A stretch of 64,000 nucleotides of DNA from SIG565 sp045613385 (GTDB lineage: Bacteria; Bacillota; Clostridia; Oscillospirales; Acutalibacteraceae): the NCBI GenBank assembly GCA_045613385.1, contig JAZLAW010000006.1, positions 1-64,000 on the forward strand, in the 5' to 3' direction. Of this stretch, positions 1-7,778 are shown piece by piece; positions within the stretch are counted from its first letter, which is position 1, and every line of letters starts with the position of its first letter. The notes below the pieces were generated by a model that saw only the letters and a program-made list of their open reading frames with translations, was not told the origin of the DNA and ran no database searches. The position numbers and the translations under genes are program-made.

Positions 1-126
1 CTTCTTCGATACTGACGTATCTTTGTCCTTGTTTACTCTCTCGATTTCTCTTAAGAATTGTCGGGTCCTTATTATTGTCGTTGTTTAATTTTCAAGGTCC
101 ATTTTTGCTCCCCTGTTTTTGGGCGC
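1..126 (-). other. Leader of a probable rRNA operon (genes beyond left edge)
   Basis: Read on the minus strand this non-coding stretch follows a strong promoter and contains ACCTTGAAAATTAAACAA (about positions 101 to 84). That resembles the leader and spacer segments that precede 16S or 23S rRNA in clostridia. No rRNA sequence itself is inside the window, so the downstream gene is inferred. It could instead be the leader of another highly transcribed RNA. Confidence 0.5.
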
Positions 127-132
127 TCAATT

Positions 133-161
133 ATAATACCAAACAGAAACCCTTTTGTCAA
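133..161 (-). promoter_or_regulatory. Strong sigma-A promoter reading leftward
   Basis: On the minus strand there is a perfect -35 TTGACA (161-156), a 17-base spacer and a -10 TATTAT (138-133). An overlapping alternative TATAAT lies at 135-130. The near-consensus hexamers and optimal spacing suit a stable-RNA promoter. It fires away from the ABC exporter that ends at 315, so it must serve something beyond the left edge. Confidence 0.7.
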
Positions 162-261
162 GCCTTTTTTTAACTTTTTTTGATATTTTTTTTAGTTTTG
201 TTTTTCTGCACAATATATGGTGGTTACTATTCCTTTTTTATACTATTTTTTAGATAAAAAT

Positions 262-288
262 ACGCCCTGTACGTATATACAAGGCGCA
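262..288 (-). terminator. Terminator after the ABC exporter operon
   Basis: An imperfect hairpin, with CGCCCTGTA pairing to TACAAGGCG around a short loop, is followed on the minus strand by TATTTTTAT. It lies 27 bases past the stop of the exporter gene. The remaining bases from 162 to 314 are AT-rich and hold nothing else recognisable. Confidence 0.55.
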
Positions 289-314
289 TATTTTATATAT
301 AATGTATATTTCGG

Positions 315-2246
315 TTAATCCAATTCGAAAGCACCGGTATAAAGTTGATAGTATGTGCCTTTTTCCGCCATTAACTTTTCGTGGTTTCCGCGTTCGATTA
401 TTCTGCCCTTTTCGAGCACCATAATAACATCGGAATTTCGGACGGTCGATAGTCGGTGAGCAATAACAAATACCGTTCTGCCTTCCATAAGTTTATCCAT
501 ACCGCGTTGTACTATTGCTTCGGTACGGGTATCGATTGAAGATGTAGCTTCATCCATTATCATAACCGGTGGGTCTGCTACTGCAGCACGTGCAATAGCA
601 ATAAGCTGTCTTTGTCCCTGGGAAATATTGGCGCCGTTTCCCGAAAGTTCTGTATTGTATCCATCGGGTAAATGCGAAATAAAATCATCTGCTCCGACAA
701 GTTGAGCTGCCGCGATACATTCTTCATCGGTGGCATCAAGTCTACCATAGCGGATATTTTCGAGCACCGAGCCTGTGAACAAATTAGTATCCTGAAGAAC
801 TATACCGAGAGAACGCCTTAAGTCAGACTTTCTGATTTTGTTAATATTAATTCCGTCATAACGTATCTTGCCGTCGGCAATATCATAAAATCGGTTAATA
901 AGATTTGTGATGGTTGTTTTGCCCGCACCCGTAGCGCCAACAAAAGCAACCTTCTGGCCCGGCTCTGCATATACAGTAACATTATGAAGAACGGTTTTTT
1001 CGGGAACATAACCAAAATCGACATCGAACAGCCTTACATCTCCCGAAACCTTTGTGTATGTAACCGTTCCATCGCCGTGGGGATGTTTCCAAGCCCACAT
1101 ACCCGTTCTTTCTTTGCATTCGGTAATATTGCCATTGTTATCTTTCTTACAGTTGACAAGTGTTACATAACCAGCATCCGCTTCCGGTTCTTCATCCATA
1201 AGCTCAAAAACACGCTCAGCTCCCGCCATACCCATAACAATAGAGTTTATCTGTTGGGTTGCCTGATTTATATTTGCGGTAAACTGCTTAACCATATTAA
1301 GAAACGGAATAACTATACTAACCCCTATAGGCATACCCGATAAGGATATATTCGGCACGTTTGTTACAACGAGTATACCGCCGATAACAGCTATGCAAAC
1401 ATAAAGGATATTACCGATATTCATATTAATCGGCCCTAACATATTTGCGTAGGCATGAGCTCTGTACGCATCACTGAACAACTGTCCGTTTATTTCTTTG
1501 AATTCGGCATCGCACTTTTCTTCGTGACAGAAAACCTTGACGACCTTCTGGCCGTTCATCATCTCCTGTATAAAGGCTTCGGTTTTACCTACCGCTTTTT
1601 GTTGGCGCATAAAATACTTTGCGCTTCCGCCACCGACTTTTTTGGTAATAAGCGAAATTGCCAAAACGCCCAGAACTGCGACTAAAGTAAGCCAAACACT
1701 AAAATAAATCATAATAGAGAAAACACAAAGCGCAATCGAGCCTGATTGTAATAGAGATGGTAATGACTGAGATACCAGCTGTCTTAAAGTATCAATATCG
1801 TTGGTATAACGGCTCATAATATCACCGTGTTTATTGGTGTCGAAATACTTTATAGGTAAATTTTGCATACCGCTGAACATCGAGCATCGTACTTTGTGCA
1901 AAAATCCGTGCGTCATATAAGCCATAAGTTGAGTATGTAGAGTTATGGCGGCTATTGACAACACGTAAAGAACTATTAAAATAAGCACTTTTGATAAGAT
2001 TTCGGGTTTTGCAGATGCCCAGTCGCCTGTTTCTATCCATTTTTGTATTGTTTCTATTGCCTTTTGGATAAAAAGTCCCGGTATTGCTGAGCATATAGCC
2101 GAAAACAATATACAAAAACAGGTTAAAGGTGCTAAAACAGGATAAAATCCAAAAAGCATTTTAACTGCGCGACCAAGAGTTTTTACATTGAGCTTTTTTC
2201 CTTGTGGCCGCATATTTGCCGGAGAGTTTCTACCGTTCATTGCCAT
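315..2246 (-). CDS. ABC exporter, ATP-binding/permease subunit (catalytically complete half)
   Basis: 643-residue half-transporter: an N-terminal six-helix membrane domain (about residues 35-345) followed by an ATPase domain. Walker A is GATGAGKTT, Walker B ends in IMDEATSS with the catalytic Glu present, and the switch His is in VIAHRLS. The signature is ISQGQRQ instead of LSGGQ, the usual deviation in the consensus partner of heterodimeric exporters. A hydrophilic insert of about 50 residues sits between the membrane domain and the ATPase. The start ATG is one base after the stop of the upstream partner gene, with GGAGG 9 bases before it, so the two are translationally coupled. Probably a multidrug or lipid exporter of the TM287/288-BmrCD type; the substrate is unknown. 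Confidence 0.88.
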   Translation of the reverse strand: MAMNGRNSPANMRPQGKKLNVKTLGRAVKMLFGFYPVLAPLTCFCILFSAICSAIPGLFIQKAIETIQKWIETGDWASAKPEILSKVLILIVLYVLSIAAITLHTQLMAYMTHGFLHKVRCSMFSGMQNLPIKYFDTNKHGDIMSRYTNDIDTLRQLVSQSLPSLLQSGSIALCVFSIMIYFSVWLTLVAVLGVLAISLITKKVGGGSAKYFMRQQKAVGKTEAFIQEMMNGQKVVKVFCHEEKCDAEFKEINGQLFSDAYRAHAYANMLGPINMNIGNILYVCIAVIGGILVVTNVPNISLSGMPIGVSIVIPFLNMVKQFTANINQATQQINSIVMGMAGAERVFELMDEEPEADAGYVTLVNCKKDNNGNITECKERTGMWAWKHPHGDGTVTYTKVSGDVRLFDVDFGYVPEKTVLHNVTVYAEPGQKVAFVGATGAGKTTITNLINRFYDIADGKIRYDGININKIRKSDLRRSLGIVLQDTNLFTGSVLENIRYGRLDATDEECIAAAQLVGADDFISHLPDGYNTELSGNGANISQGQRQLIAIARAAVADPPVMIMDEATSSIDTRTEAIVQRGMDKLMEGRTVFVIAHRLSTVRNSDVIMVLEKGRIIERGNHEKLMAEKGTYYQLYTGAFELD

Positions 2247-2247
2247 A

Positions 2248-3987
2248 TTAGTCGCCCTCCCCTGTATGTATTTGCTGCTCGTAAATTTCCCTATAAATAT
2301 GGTTGTTTTTAATTAGTTCTTCGTGTGTGCCTACTGCAGAAATTTCTCCGCCGTCCAGAACCACTATCATATCCGCATCCATAACCGAAGAAATTCTCTG
2401 TGCGATAATAATTTTCGTTGTCTCAGGGATGAATTTTTTAAGTTCTGCGCGAATTTGAGCATCGGTGCGGGTATCAACTGCACTTGTTGAATCATCCAAT
2501 ATAAGTACTTTAGGCTTTTTAAGCAAAGCACGTGCTATACACAGTCTCTGTCTTTGTCCGCCCGATACGTTTGTACCGCCCTGTTCTATATATGTATCAT
2601 AGCCATCGGGGAATGAGCTAACAAATTCGTCGGCATTTGCCATTTTACAAGCCGCTATTATCTGCTCATCCGTAGCTGTTTCATCGCCCCAACGGAGATT
2701 TTCTTTAATGGTGCCTGAGAAGAGTTGATTTTTTTGCAAAACAAAGGCAACTGCATCACGCAGTGTCTTTATATTATATTCTTTTACGTTTATTCCGCCA
2801 ACCTTGACCTCACCTGAGTTTACATCATAAAGGCGGGGAATAAGAGAAGTGATTGTTGATTTACTTGAACCTGTGCCGCCGATAATACCAACCGTTGCGC
2901 CCGACGGTATATGCAGATTAATATCTTTGAGAACAAGATTGTTTTTATTACGGGCATAACTGAAATTAACACCCCGGAAGTCTATAGAGCCATCATTTAC
3001 GGCAATGCTTGTATCTTCCGGAGATACGATAGCCGGTTTCTCTTCGAGCACTTCGCAAATACGCTTCATACTTTCAATAGACATTGTAAGCATTACATAA
3101 ATCATCGAAAGCATCATAAGCGACATAAGTATCTGCATACCGTATGTAAGCATCGCCGAAATGTGACCTATGTTTACCGTAGTGCCACGAGAAGATATAG
3201 CCATCATTGAACCGACAATCAACACAAATGCCATATTAAAATAGCTGCAGAACTGCATAAGCGGCATATTGAACGCAACAATACGTTCTGCCTTTGTAAA
3301 ATCGGTGCAGATATCCTGTGCCGCACCTTCAAATTTCTTCTTTTCATATTCTTCGCGTGAAAAACCTTTAACAACACGAATGCCCATAACGTTCTCTTCG
3401 ATTGACTCATTGAGCCTGTCGTATTTTTTGAAAACGCGACGAAAAGCCGGCATAGCATTTTTTGCTACGAGCAAAAGGCCCACAATAAGAATCGGAACAA
3501 CCACCACGAAGGTACCTGCCAGTGCGCCGCCCATTCGGTATGCCATAATAATTGAGAAGGTAAACATAAGCGGACTGCGGATTGCAGTACGAATGAGCAT
3601 CATATATGACATCTGCACATTTGTAACATCCGTGGTGAGTCGCGTAACCAGAGATGATGATGAAAATTTGTCTATATTTTCAAATGCGAACGACTGCACT
3701 GCCGAAAACAAATCCTGTCTGAGATTTTTTGCAAAACCTGCGGAAGCCTTGGCGCAAGTTAGACCTGCGGTACCGCCACAAGCCAAAGATATAAGCGCCA
3801 TACCTACAAGCAAAGCACCTGTTTTTGCAATTTCACTAACCGGAGCCCCTGCACTTATGTTATTTATCAAGTTTGCTGTTATGAATGGTATAAAGCACTC
3901 GATTGCCGCTTCGCCGACCATTAAAAAAAGCGTAATAATGCTCGGCCACTTATATTCGCGAATGCTTCCTGCTAATTTTTTTATCAT
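2248..3987 (-). CDS. ABC exporter, ATP-binding/permease subunit (degenerate half)
   Basis: 579-residue half-transporter with the same architecture and first gene of the two-gene operon. Walker A is GGTGSSKST and the signature VSGGQRQR is canonical. However, the Walker B catalytic Glu is Asp (LILDDSTS) and the switch His is Gln (IIAQRISS). With the altered signature of the other subunit this gives one active and one degenerate ATP site, as known for heterodimeric exporters such as TM287/288. Function as a heterodimer with the adjacent 643-residue subunit is a firm inference; the cargo cannot be told. It is preceded by a promoter and a palindromic operator. Confidence 0.88.
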   Translation of the reverse strand: MIKKLAGSIREYKWPSIITLFLMVGEAAIECFIPFITANLINNISAGAPVSEIAKTGALLVGMALISLACGGTAGLTCAKASAGFAKNLRQDLFSAVQSFAFENIDKFSSSSLVTRLTTDVTNVQMSYMMLIRTAIRSPLMFTFSIIMAYRMGGALAGTFVVVVPILIVGLLLVAKNAMPAFRRVFKKYDRLNESIEENVMGIRVVKGFSREEYEKKKFEGAAQDICTDFTKAERIVAFNMPLMQFCSYFNMAFVLIVGSMMAISSRGTTVNIGHISAMLTYGMQILMSLMMLSMIYVMLTMSIESMKRICEVLEEKPAIVSPEDTSIAVNDGSIDFRGVNFSYARNKNNLVLKDINLHIPSGATVGIIGGTGSSKSTITSLIPRLYDVNSGEVKVGGINVKEYNIKTLRDAVAFVLQKNQLFSGTIKENLRWGDETATDEQIIAACKMANADEFVSSFPDGYDTYIEQGGTNVSGGQRQRLCIARALLKKPKVLILDDSTSAVDTRTDAQIRAELKKFIPETTKIIIAQRISSVMDADMIVVLDGGEISAVGTHEELIKNNHIYREIYEQQIHTGEGD

Positions 3988-4015
3988 TTTTCTACTCTTT
4001 ACCTTCTTTAATATA

Positions 4016-4037
4016 ATAATTGTACAGTAACAATTAT
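4016..4037. promoter_or_regulatory. Palindromic operator overlapping the ABC exporter -10
   Basis: The arms ATAATTGT (4016-4023) and ACAATTAT (4030-4037) form a perfect 8-base inverted repeat with a 6-base centre, overlapping the -10 hexamer. The ATTGT-N6-ACAAT form resembles MarR-family operators. No MarR-type gene is found in this window. Confidence 0.5.
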
Positions 4038-4061
4038 ACGGCGGTTTTACCGCAATATCAA
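4033..4061 (-). promoter_or_regulatory. Promoter of the ABC exporter operon
   Basis: On the minus strand: -35 TTGATA (4061-4056), 17-base spacer, -10 TATAAT (4038-4033). The spacer itself holds a small dyad, GCGG and CCGC. The start codon of the first exporter gene is 46 bases downstream of the -10. Confidence 0.65.
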
Positions 4062-4086
4062 GGGGAATTTTGTTAACAATTTTTAA

Positions 4087-4542
4087 AAAAACCGCCCACT
4101 AAGGCACACTTCCTTACGGAGTGTGCCTTAATGATATCCGTTCCTTTTCGGAATGGGTGATATATGCCTTACGGCATATGAAAGAACGGATATTATATCA
4201 TAAATCCAAGACGAAGTCTTGAAAGCGGTATTGCCGCTTGCCGCATCGCAATGCGGCAGATTTAATGATTCAATATTCTCAAATGAAAATCTTTGATTTT
4301 CATAATGCCCTTGGCATTTCGGCGGCGTACCACCGCCGTCGGTTTGATAATATTATATCATATCTCGCTAGAAATATATCATTTTAACCTACCGAAAAAT
4401 ATTCTTTATTTTCGGCAGGTAATTACCTTTCTCAAAGAACGAAGCCACTATGACACTTTAAAAAACTGAAAGCGTCATTTTCTCTTTGCATAGACAAAGG
4501 GAGACAACTTCCTTACGAAATGTCTCCCTTTTGGCGGTTTTT
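4087..4542. repeat. Intergenic hairpin-array element with 10-bp inverted ends
   Basis: A 456-base non-coding stretch bounded by AAAAACCGCC (4087-4096) and its exact complement GGCGGTTTTT (4533-4542). Inside are about ten short hairpins almost back to back: 4101-4129, 4134-4193 (outer 10-bp stem enclosing 4162-4179), 4207-4221, 4223-4239, 4240-4257, 4284-4302, 4304-4318, 4320-4338, 4387-4420 and 4496-4532. Loops are very short (GAA, TTT, CTT, CGCA) and three stems close on CCTTAC or CCTTACGG. No coding potential is seen. It may be a repeat family or a non-autonomous mobile element; the right end lies two bases past the pnp stop. Confidence 0.55.
4496..4532 (-). terminator. Probable terminator of pnp
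   Basis: An 11-bp stem pairs AAAGGGAGACA (4496-4506) with TGTCTCCCTTT (4521-4531) around a 14-base loop, 13 bases past the pnp stop. The T-run on the minus strand is short, so it may work mainly as a 3' stabilising stem. Confidence 0.45.
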
Positions 4543-4544
4543 AA

Positions 4545-6734
4545 TTAGTCGCGTTTCTTATTGCGGAAGCCACGGCGCGGTTTGCGCTCTGTGTTTTCTT
4601 CTTCTGCGCCTTCTTCGATTACTGCACCGTTGATTTCAACGAGTGCATCGCGGCGGGAAAGATTAATTCTGCCTTGGTCATCGATTTCGGTAACTTTAAC
4701 GATTACCTGGTCGCCTACTGCAACAACATCTTCAACCTTTTCTACTCGCTTAACATCGAGTTTACTTATATGAACAAGCCCTTCTTTGCCGGGAGCTATT
4801 TCAACAAAAGCTCCGAAATTCATAATTCTTGTTACCTTACCGCTGTAAACGGCACCGATTTCGGGGTCGTTAGCGATGGTTTCGATAATCATAACGGCTT
4901 GTTTTGCCTTCTCAATATCCAAAGCGGCAATAAATACATGACCATCTTCTTCGATATTGATGGTACATTCACACTGTTCCTGAATTGACTGTATAACCTT
5001 ACCCTGCTTACCGATAACATCCCCTATCTTATCAGGACTGATAACGGTTGTGAGCATCTTGGGAGCATATTTGGAAAGCTCTGCTCTCGGCTCAGAGATT
5101 ACCGGTAACATAATATCATCAAGTATATAATTACGAGCCTTGTTTGTCTTAGCAAAAGCTTCTTTAATGATTTCAGGAGTTAAACCGTGTACCTTTAAGT
5201 CCATCTGGATTGCGGTGATACCCTTTTTGGTGCCTGCAACCTTAAAGTCCATATCTCCATAGAAGTCTTCAAGACCCTGGATGTCAACCATTGTCATAAA
5301 ATCGCCGTATACGCCATTGTCTCCTGTGATAAGACCGCAAGAAATACCTGCAACCGGCGCCTTAATCGGAACACCTGCTGCCATAAGAGCCAAGGTGGAA
5401 CCGCAGATAGAAGCCTGTGAGGTTGAACCGTTACTTGAAAGTACTTCGCTTACTACGCGAATAGCATATGGGAACTCTTCAACACTCGGAAGAACCGGAA
5501 CGAGTGCGCGTTCTGCCAAAGCACCGTGTCCGATTTCACGTCTGCCGGGGCCACGTGACGGCTTGGTTTCGCCAACCGAGTAAGATGGGAAGTTGTAGTG
5601 GTGGATATATCTCTTTTCGGTTTCTTCATCAAGGCCATCAAGCTTCTGAGCATCGCTTACAGAAGCCAATGTGGCAACCGAGAGAACCTGTGTCTGACCA
5701 CGTGTAAACATACCCGAACCGTGTACGCGGGAAAGCAAATCAATCTGTGCATTTAATGGACGGATTTCATCGATACCGCGGCCATCAACACGTTTTTTCT
5801 CGTTCTTGAGCCAATCGCGAACAACGTGTTTCTGAACAAGATACATAATTTCATCAAGTTTTGCTTCGTTGCCTTCAAAACGCTCATCGAATTTTTCGTG
5901 TACTGCATTATAAATAGGAAGTAATGCCGCATCTCTTACGAGTTTATCATCGGTATCGAGTGCTTTTTTAACATCTTCGATACAAAATTCTTCGATTTCT
6001 GCCATAATTGCGGGGTCGGGGTCGTTGGATTCAAACTCAAACTTCGGTTTGCCGATTTGGGCAACGATTGAGTTGATAAATTTAACAACTTCCTTGTTTA
6101 CTTCGTGGCCCTTCATAATAGCATCGAACATAAGGTCATCAGGGATTTCATTACCGCCTGCTTCAATCATAGCAACCAAATCTGCAGTTGAAGAAACTGT
6201 CAAATCAAGTTCTGATTTTGCACGCTGTTCGAGATTCGGGTTGATAACGATTTCGCCGTCAACAAGGCCAACTTCAACGCTGGAAATAGGACCTGCCCAC
6301 GGAATATCGGAAATAGCAATAGCGGTAGATACACCGATTGCTGCTGCGACTTCGGGTGAGCAGTCAGGGTCAACCGACATAACGGTTGCAACAACTGCAC
6401 AGTCGTTACGCATATCCTTCGGGAAGAGCGGTCTGATCGGACGGTCAATACATCTGCCGGCTAAAACCGCCTTATCGGTAGCTTTACCTTCACGGCGTGT
6501 AAAAGAACCGGGGAAACGACCTACGGCATACATTTTTTCTTCATAGTCAACTGATAATGGGAAGAAATCAACACCCTCGCGCGGTTTTGCAGATGCGGTT
6601 ACTGTACAAAGCACCTGTGTTTCACCGTAAGAAGCCAAAACTGCCGCATTAGCAAGTTGAGCCATTTTGCCGGTTTCGATTTTAAGGGGTCTGCCGGCAA
6701 GTTCGGTTTCATAAACCTTGTAGTTTTCAAACAT
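4545..6734 (-). CDS. pnp: Polyribonucleotide nucleotidyltransferase (PNPase)
   Basis: 729 residues, normal length. Phosphorolytic 3'-5' exoribonuclease of the RNA degradation machinery in the cytoplasm. Two RNase PH domains are visible (about residues 10-230 and 315-545), with GRGRREIGHG in the second. A KH domain (about 555-610, GKQGKVIQ) and an S1 domain (about 625-695, GKEGLVHISKL) follow, then a short basic tail. An ideal SD (AGGAGG) precedes the ATG. It follows rpsO, the common rpsO-pnp arrangement, and its leader holds a long hairpin at 6758-6834 that could mediate autoregulation. Confidence 0.97.
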   Translation of the reverse strand: MFENYKVYETELAGRPLKIETGKMAQLANAAVLASYGETQVLCTVTASAKPREGVDFFPLSVDYEEKMYAVGRFPGSFTRREGKATDKAVLAGRCIDRPIRPLFPKDMRNDCAVVATVMSVDPDCSPEVAAAIGVSTAIAISDIPWAGPISSVEVGLVDGEIVINPNLEQRAKSELDLTVSSTADLVAMIEAGGNEIPDDLMFDAIMKGHEVNKEVVKFINSIVAQIGKPKFEFESNDPDPAIMAEIEEFCIEDVKKALDTDDKLVRDAALLPIYNAVHEKFDERFEGNEAKLDEIMYLVQKHVVRDWLKNEKKRVDGRGIDEIRPLNAQIDLLSRVHGSGMFTRGQTQVLSVATLASVSDAQKLDGLDEETEKRYIHHYNFPSYSVGETKPSRGPGRREIGHGALAERALVPVLPSVEEFPYAIRVVSEVLSSNGSTSQASICGSTLALMAAGVPIKAPVAGISCGLITGDNGVYGDFMTMVDIQGLEDFYGDMDFKVAGTKKGITAIQMDLKVHGLTPEIIKEAFAKTNKARNYILDDIMLPVISEPRAELSKYAPKMLTTVISPDKIGDVIGKQGKVIQSIQEQCECTINIEEDGHVFIAALDIEKAKQAVMIIETIANDPEIGAVYSGKVTRIMNFGAFVEIAPGKEGLVHISKLDVKRVEKVEDVVAVGDQVIVKVTEIDDQGRINLSRRDALVEINGAVIEEGAEEENTERKPRRGFRNKKRD

Positions 6735-6757
6735 ATTTTTTACCTCCTGAACTTTTT

Positions 6758-6834
6758 GAGGTGTTTCCGTTTAGCAATAAGTTCATAACCGGAGTTTCCG
6801 ATCATCAACTTACCGCTAAACAACGAAAAACCTC
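6758..6834 (-). promoter_or_regulatory. Long hairpin in the pnp leader
   Basis: On the minus strand GAGGTTTTTCG pairs with CGGAAACACCTC, and inside it TTTAGCGGTAAGTT pairs with AACTTATTGCTAAA using some G-U pairs. A small apical stem CGGA/TCCG tops it. The whole 77-base arm ends 23 bases before the pnp start. In Escherichia coli a comparable leader stem is cut by RNase III and mediates PNPase autocontrol; the same role here is inference. Confidence 0.6.
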
Positions 6835-6851
6835 TTTTTTAATAATACAAT

Positions 6852-6877
6852 AAGGCAGACCGTAAACGGTCCGCCTT
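6852..6877 (-). terminator. Hairpin between rpsO and pnp
   Basis: AAGGCAGACCG pairs with CGGTCCGCCTT (one mismatch) around TAAA, starting 8 bases after the rpsO stop. The following minus-strand bases are ATTGTATTATT, a weak T-tract. It is best read as a leaky terminator or an rpsO 3'-end stabiliser. Confidence 0.5.
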
Positions 6878-6884
6878 ATATAAA

Positions 6885-7148
6885 TTACTTACGAAGACCA
6901 AGCTTTTTAATGATAGCACGGTATCTTTCGATATCATTCTTCTGCAAGTATGCAAGTAGGTTACGTCTGTGACCTACCATCTTCATAAGGCCGCGGCGGG
7001 AATGATGGTCCTTAGCATGTACCTTAAGATGTGCATTGAGTTCGTTGATACGGTTTGTGAGAAGAGCAATCTGAACTTCAGGAGAACCTGTGTCGCCTTC
7101 GTGCACAGCGTAATCAGCGATAATCTGCTGCTTTTGTTCCTTTAACAT
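6885..7148 (-). CDS. rpsO: 30S ribosomal protein S15
   Basis: 87 residues, the usual S15 length, beginning MLKEQKQQ. Conserved features include EGDTGSPEVQIALLT, HAKDHHSRRGL and the GHRRNLLAYL block of the 16S-binding helices. S15 is a primary binder of the 16S central domain. A longer in-frame reading upstream is rejected because AAGGAG lies 8 bases before the ATG at 7148. A structured leader and a good promoter precede it; pnp follows. Confidence 0.96.
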   Translation of the reverse strand: MLKEQKQQIIADYAVHEGDTGSPEVQIALLTNRINELNAHLKVHAKDHHSRRGLMKMVGHRRNLLAYLQKNDIERYRAIIKKLGLRK

Positions 7149-7260
7149 TTGTTTCACTCCTTTTATAAATAATGCCTGAACCGAGCAATAGGTCATAAGT
7201 GTTCCCCGAAGGGCAGTCGCCTAAAGCACAGTAAAGGTAACGCGGTTACATTTCATAACC
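7149..7260 (-). promoter_or_regulatory. Structured rpsO leader, possible S15 autoregulatory element
   Basis: The predicted transcript begins near 7260 with GGTTATGA. GGTTA can pair locally with TAACC (7260-7244), but that strand also forms GTAAC/GTTAC with the next segment, and 5' GGTTAT can close the whole leader by pairing with ATGACC (7196-7191). A stable CCCTTCGGGG stem lies inside. Competing pairings in a ribosomal protein leader suggest feedback control by S15. The fold was worked out by eye. Confidence 0.45.
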
Positions 7261-7266
7261 TTCGGT

Positions 7267-7295
7267 ATTATAACACAATTTTTTACAAATGTAAA
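7267..7295 (-). promoter_or_regulatory. Promoter of rpsO-pnp
   Basis: On the minus strand: -35 TTTACA (7295-7290), 17-base spacer, -10 TATAAT (7272-7267). The expected transcript start near 7260 coincides with the first base of the leader stem. Confidence 0.65.
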
Positions 7296-7418
7296 GTACT
7301 ACTTATTGTACCCTTGTTTCACGCAAATAACAAATTATTGTAATTTTTTATTTTTTATAAAAAAACCTTTTATTTTTTACTGTTTTAATATAAAATAAAA
7401 TTAATGGGGGTGTTTTCA

Positions 7419-7778
7419 TTGCCAAACACAATAAGAATGAAAATCGGTGGGATAGAATATTCGATAACCAGCGAAGATGATGAAGCTTATATCCGTTCGC
7501 TCGGCAGCGAACTTGAACGCCGTATTAACAACATCCAAAAGCGCAGTCCCTTTTTATCCACAAATATGGCAGCCATCGTTACAGCGCTTGAAGCATTGGA
7601 CGAATGCAAAAAAGAAGCGGCAGAAAACGAAAGACTGCGACTTGAAATCAAAAAGCTTCTTGAAGAGACTGCATGTGCTAAACTCGATGCGGATATTTTG
7701 CGCCGCAAATTAGACCAGCTCTCTGGTACACAGGAAGAAACCTATACCAATACTGCAGACGGAGATTTACCATTCTGA
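7419..7778 (+). CDS. zapA: Cell division protein ZapA
   Basis: About 119 residues; an early beta-rich ZapA domain (MKIGGIEYSI) followed by a long charged helix predicted to be coiled coil (about residues 50-105). ZapA bundles FtsZ filaments at the Z ring. The start is taken as TTG at 7419 because GGGGGTG lies 7 bases upstream; the in-frame ATG at 7404 has no SD and overlaps that sequence. The stop overlaps the ATG of the following peptidase gene (TGATG), so the two are coupled. Confidence 0.85.
   Translation: MPNTIRMKIGGIEYSITSEDDEAYIRSLGSELERRINNIQKRSPFLSTNMAAIVTALEALDECKKEAAENERLRLEIKKLLEETACAKLDADILRRKLDQLSGTQEETYTNTADGDLPF

Noticed and set aside
3269..4030. 253-codon frame antisense to the ABC subunit
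   Set aside because: Mirror of a strongly conserved ATPase gene, no SD, basic low-complexity product.
7315..7330. TGTTTCACG resembling parS upstream of zapA
   Set aside because: Only the left half matches; the right half is CAAAT instead of TGAAACA.
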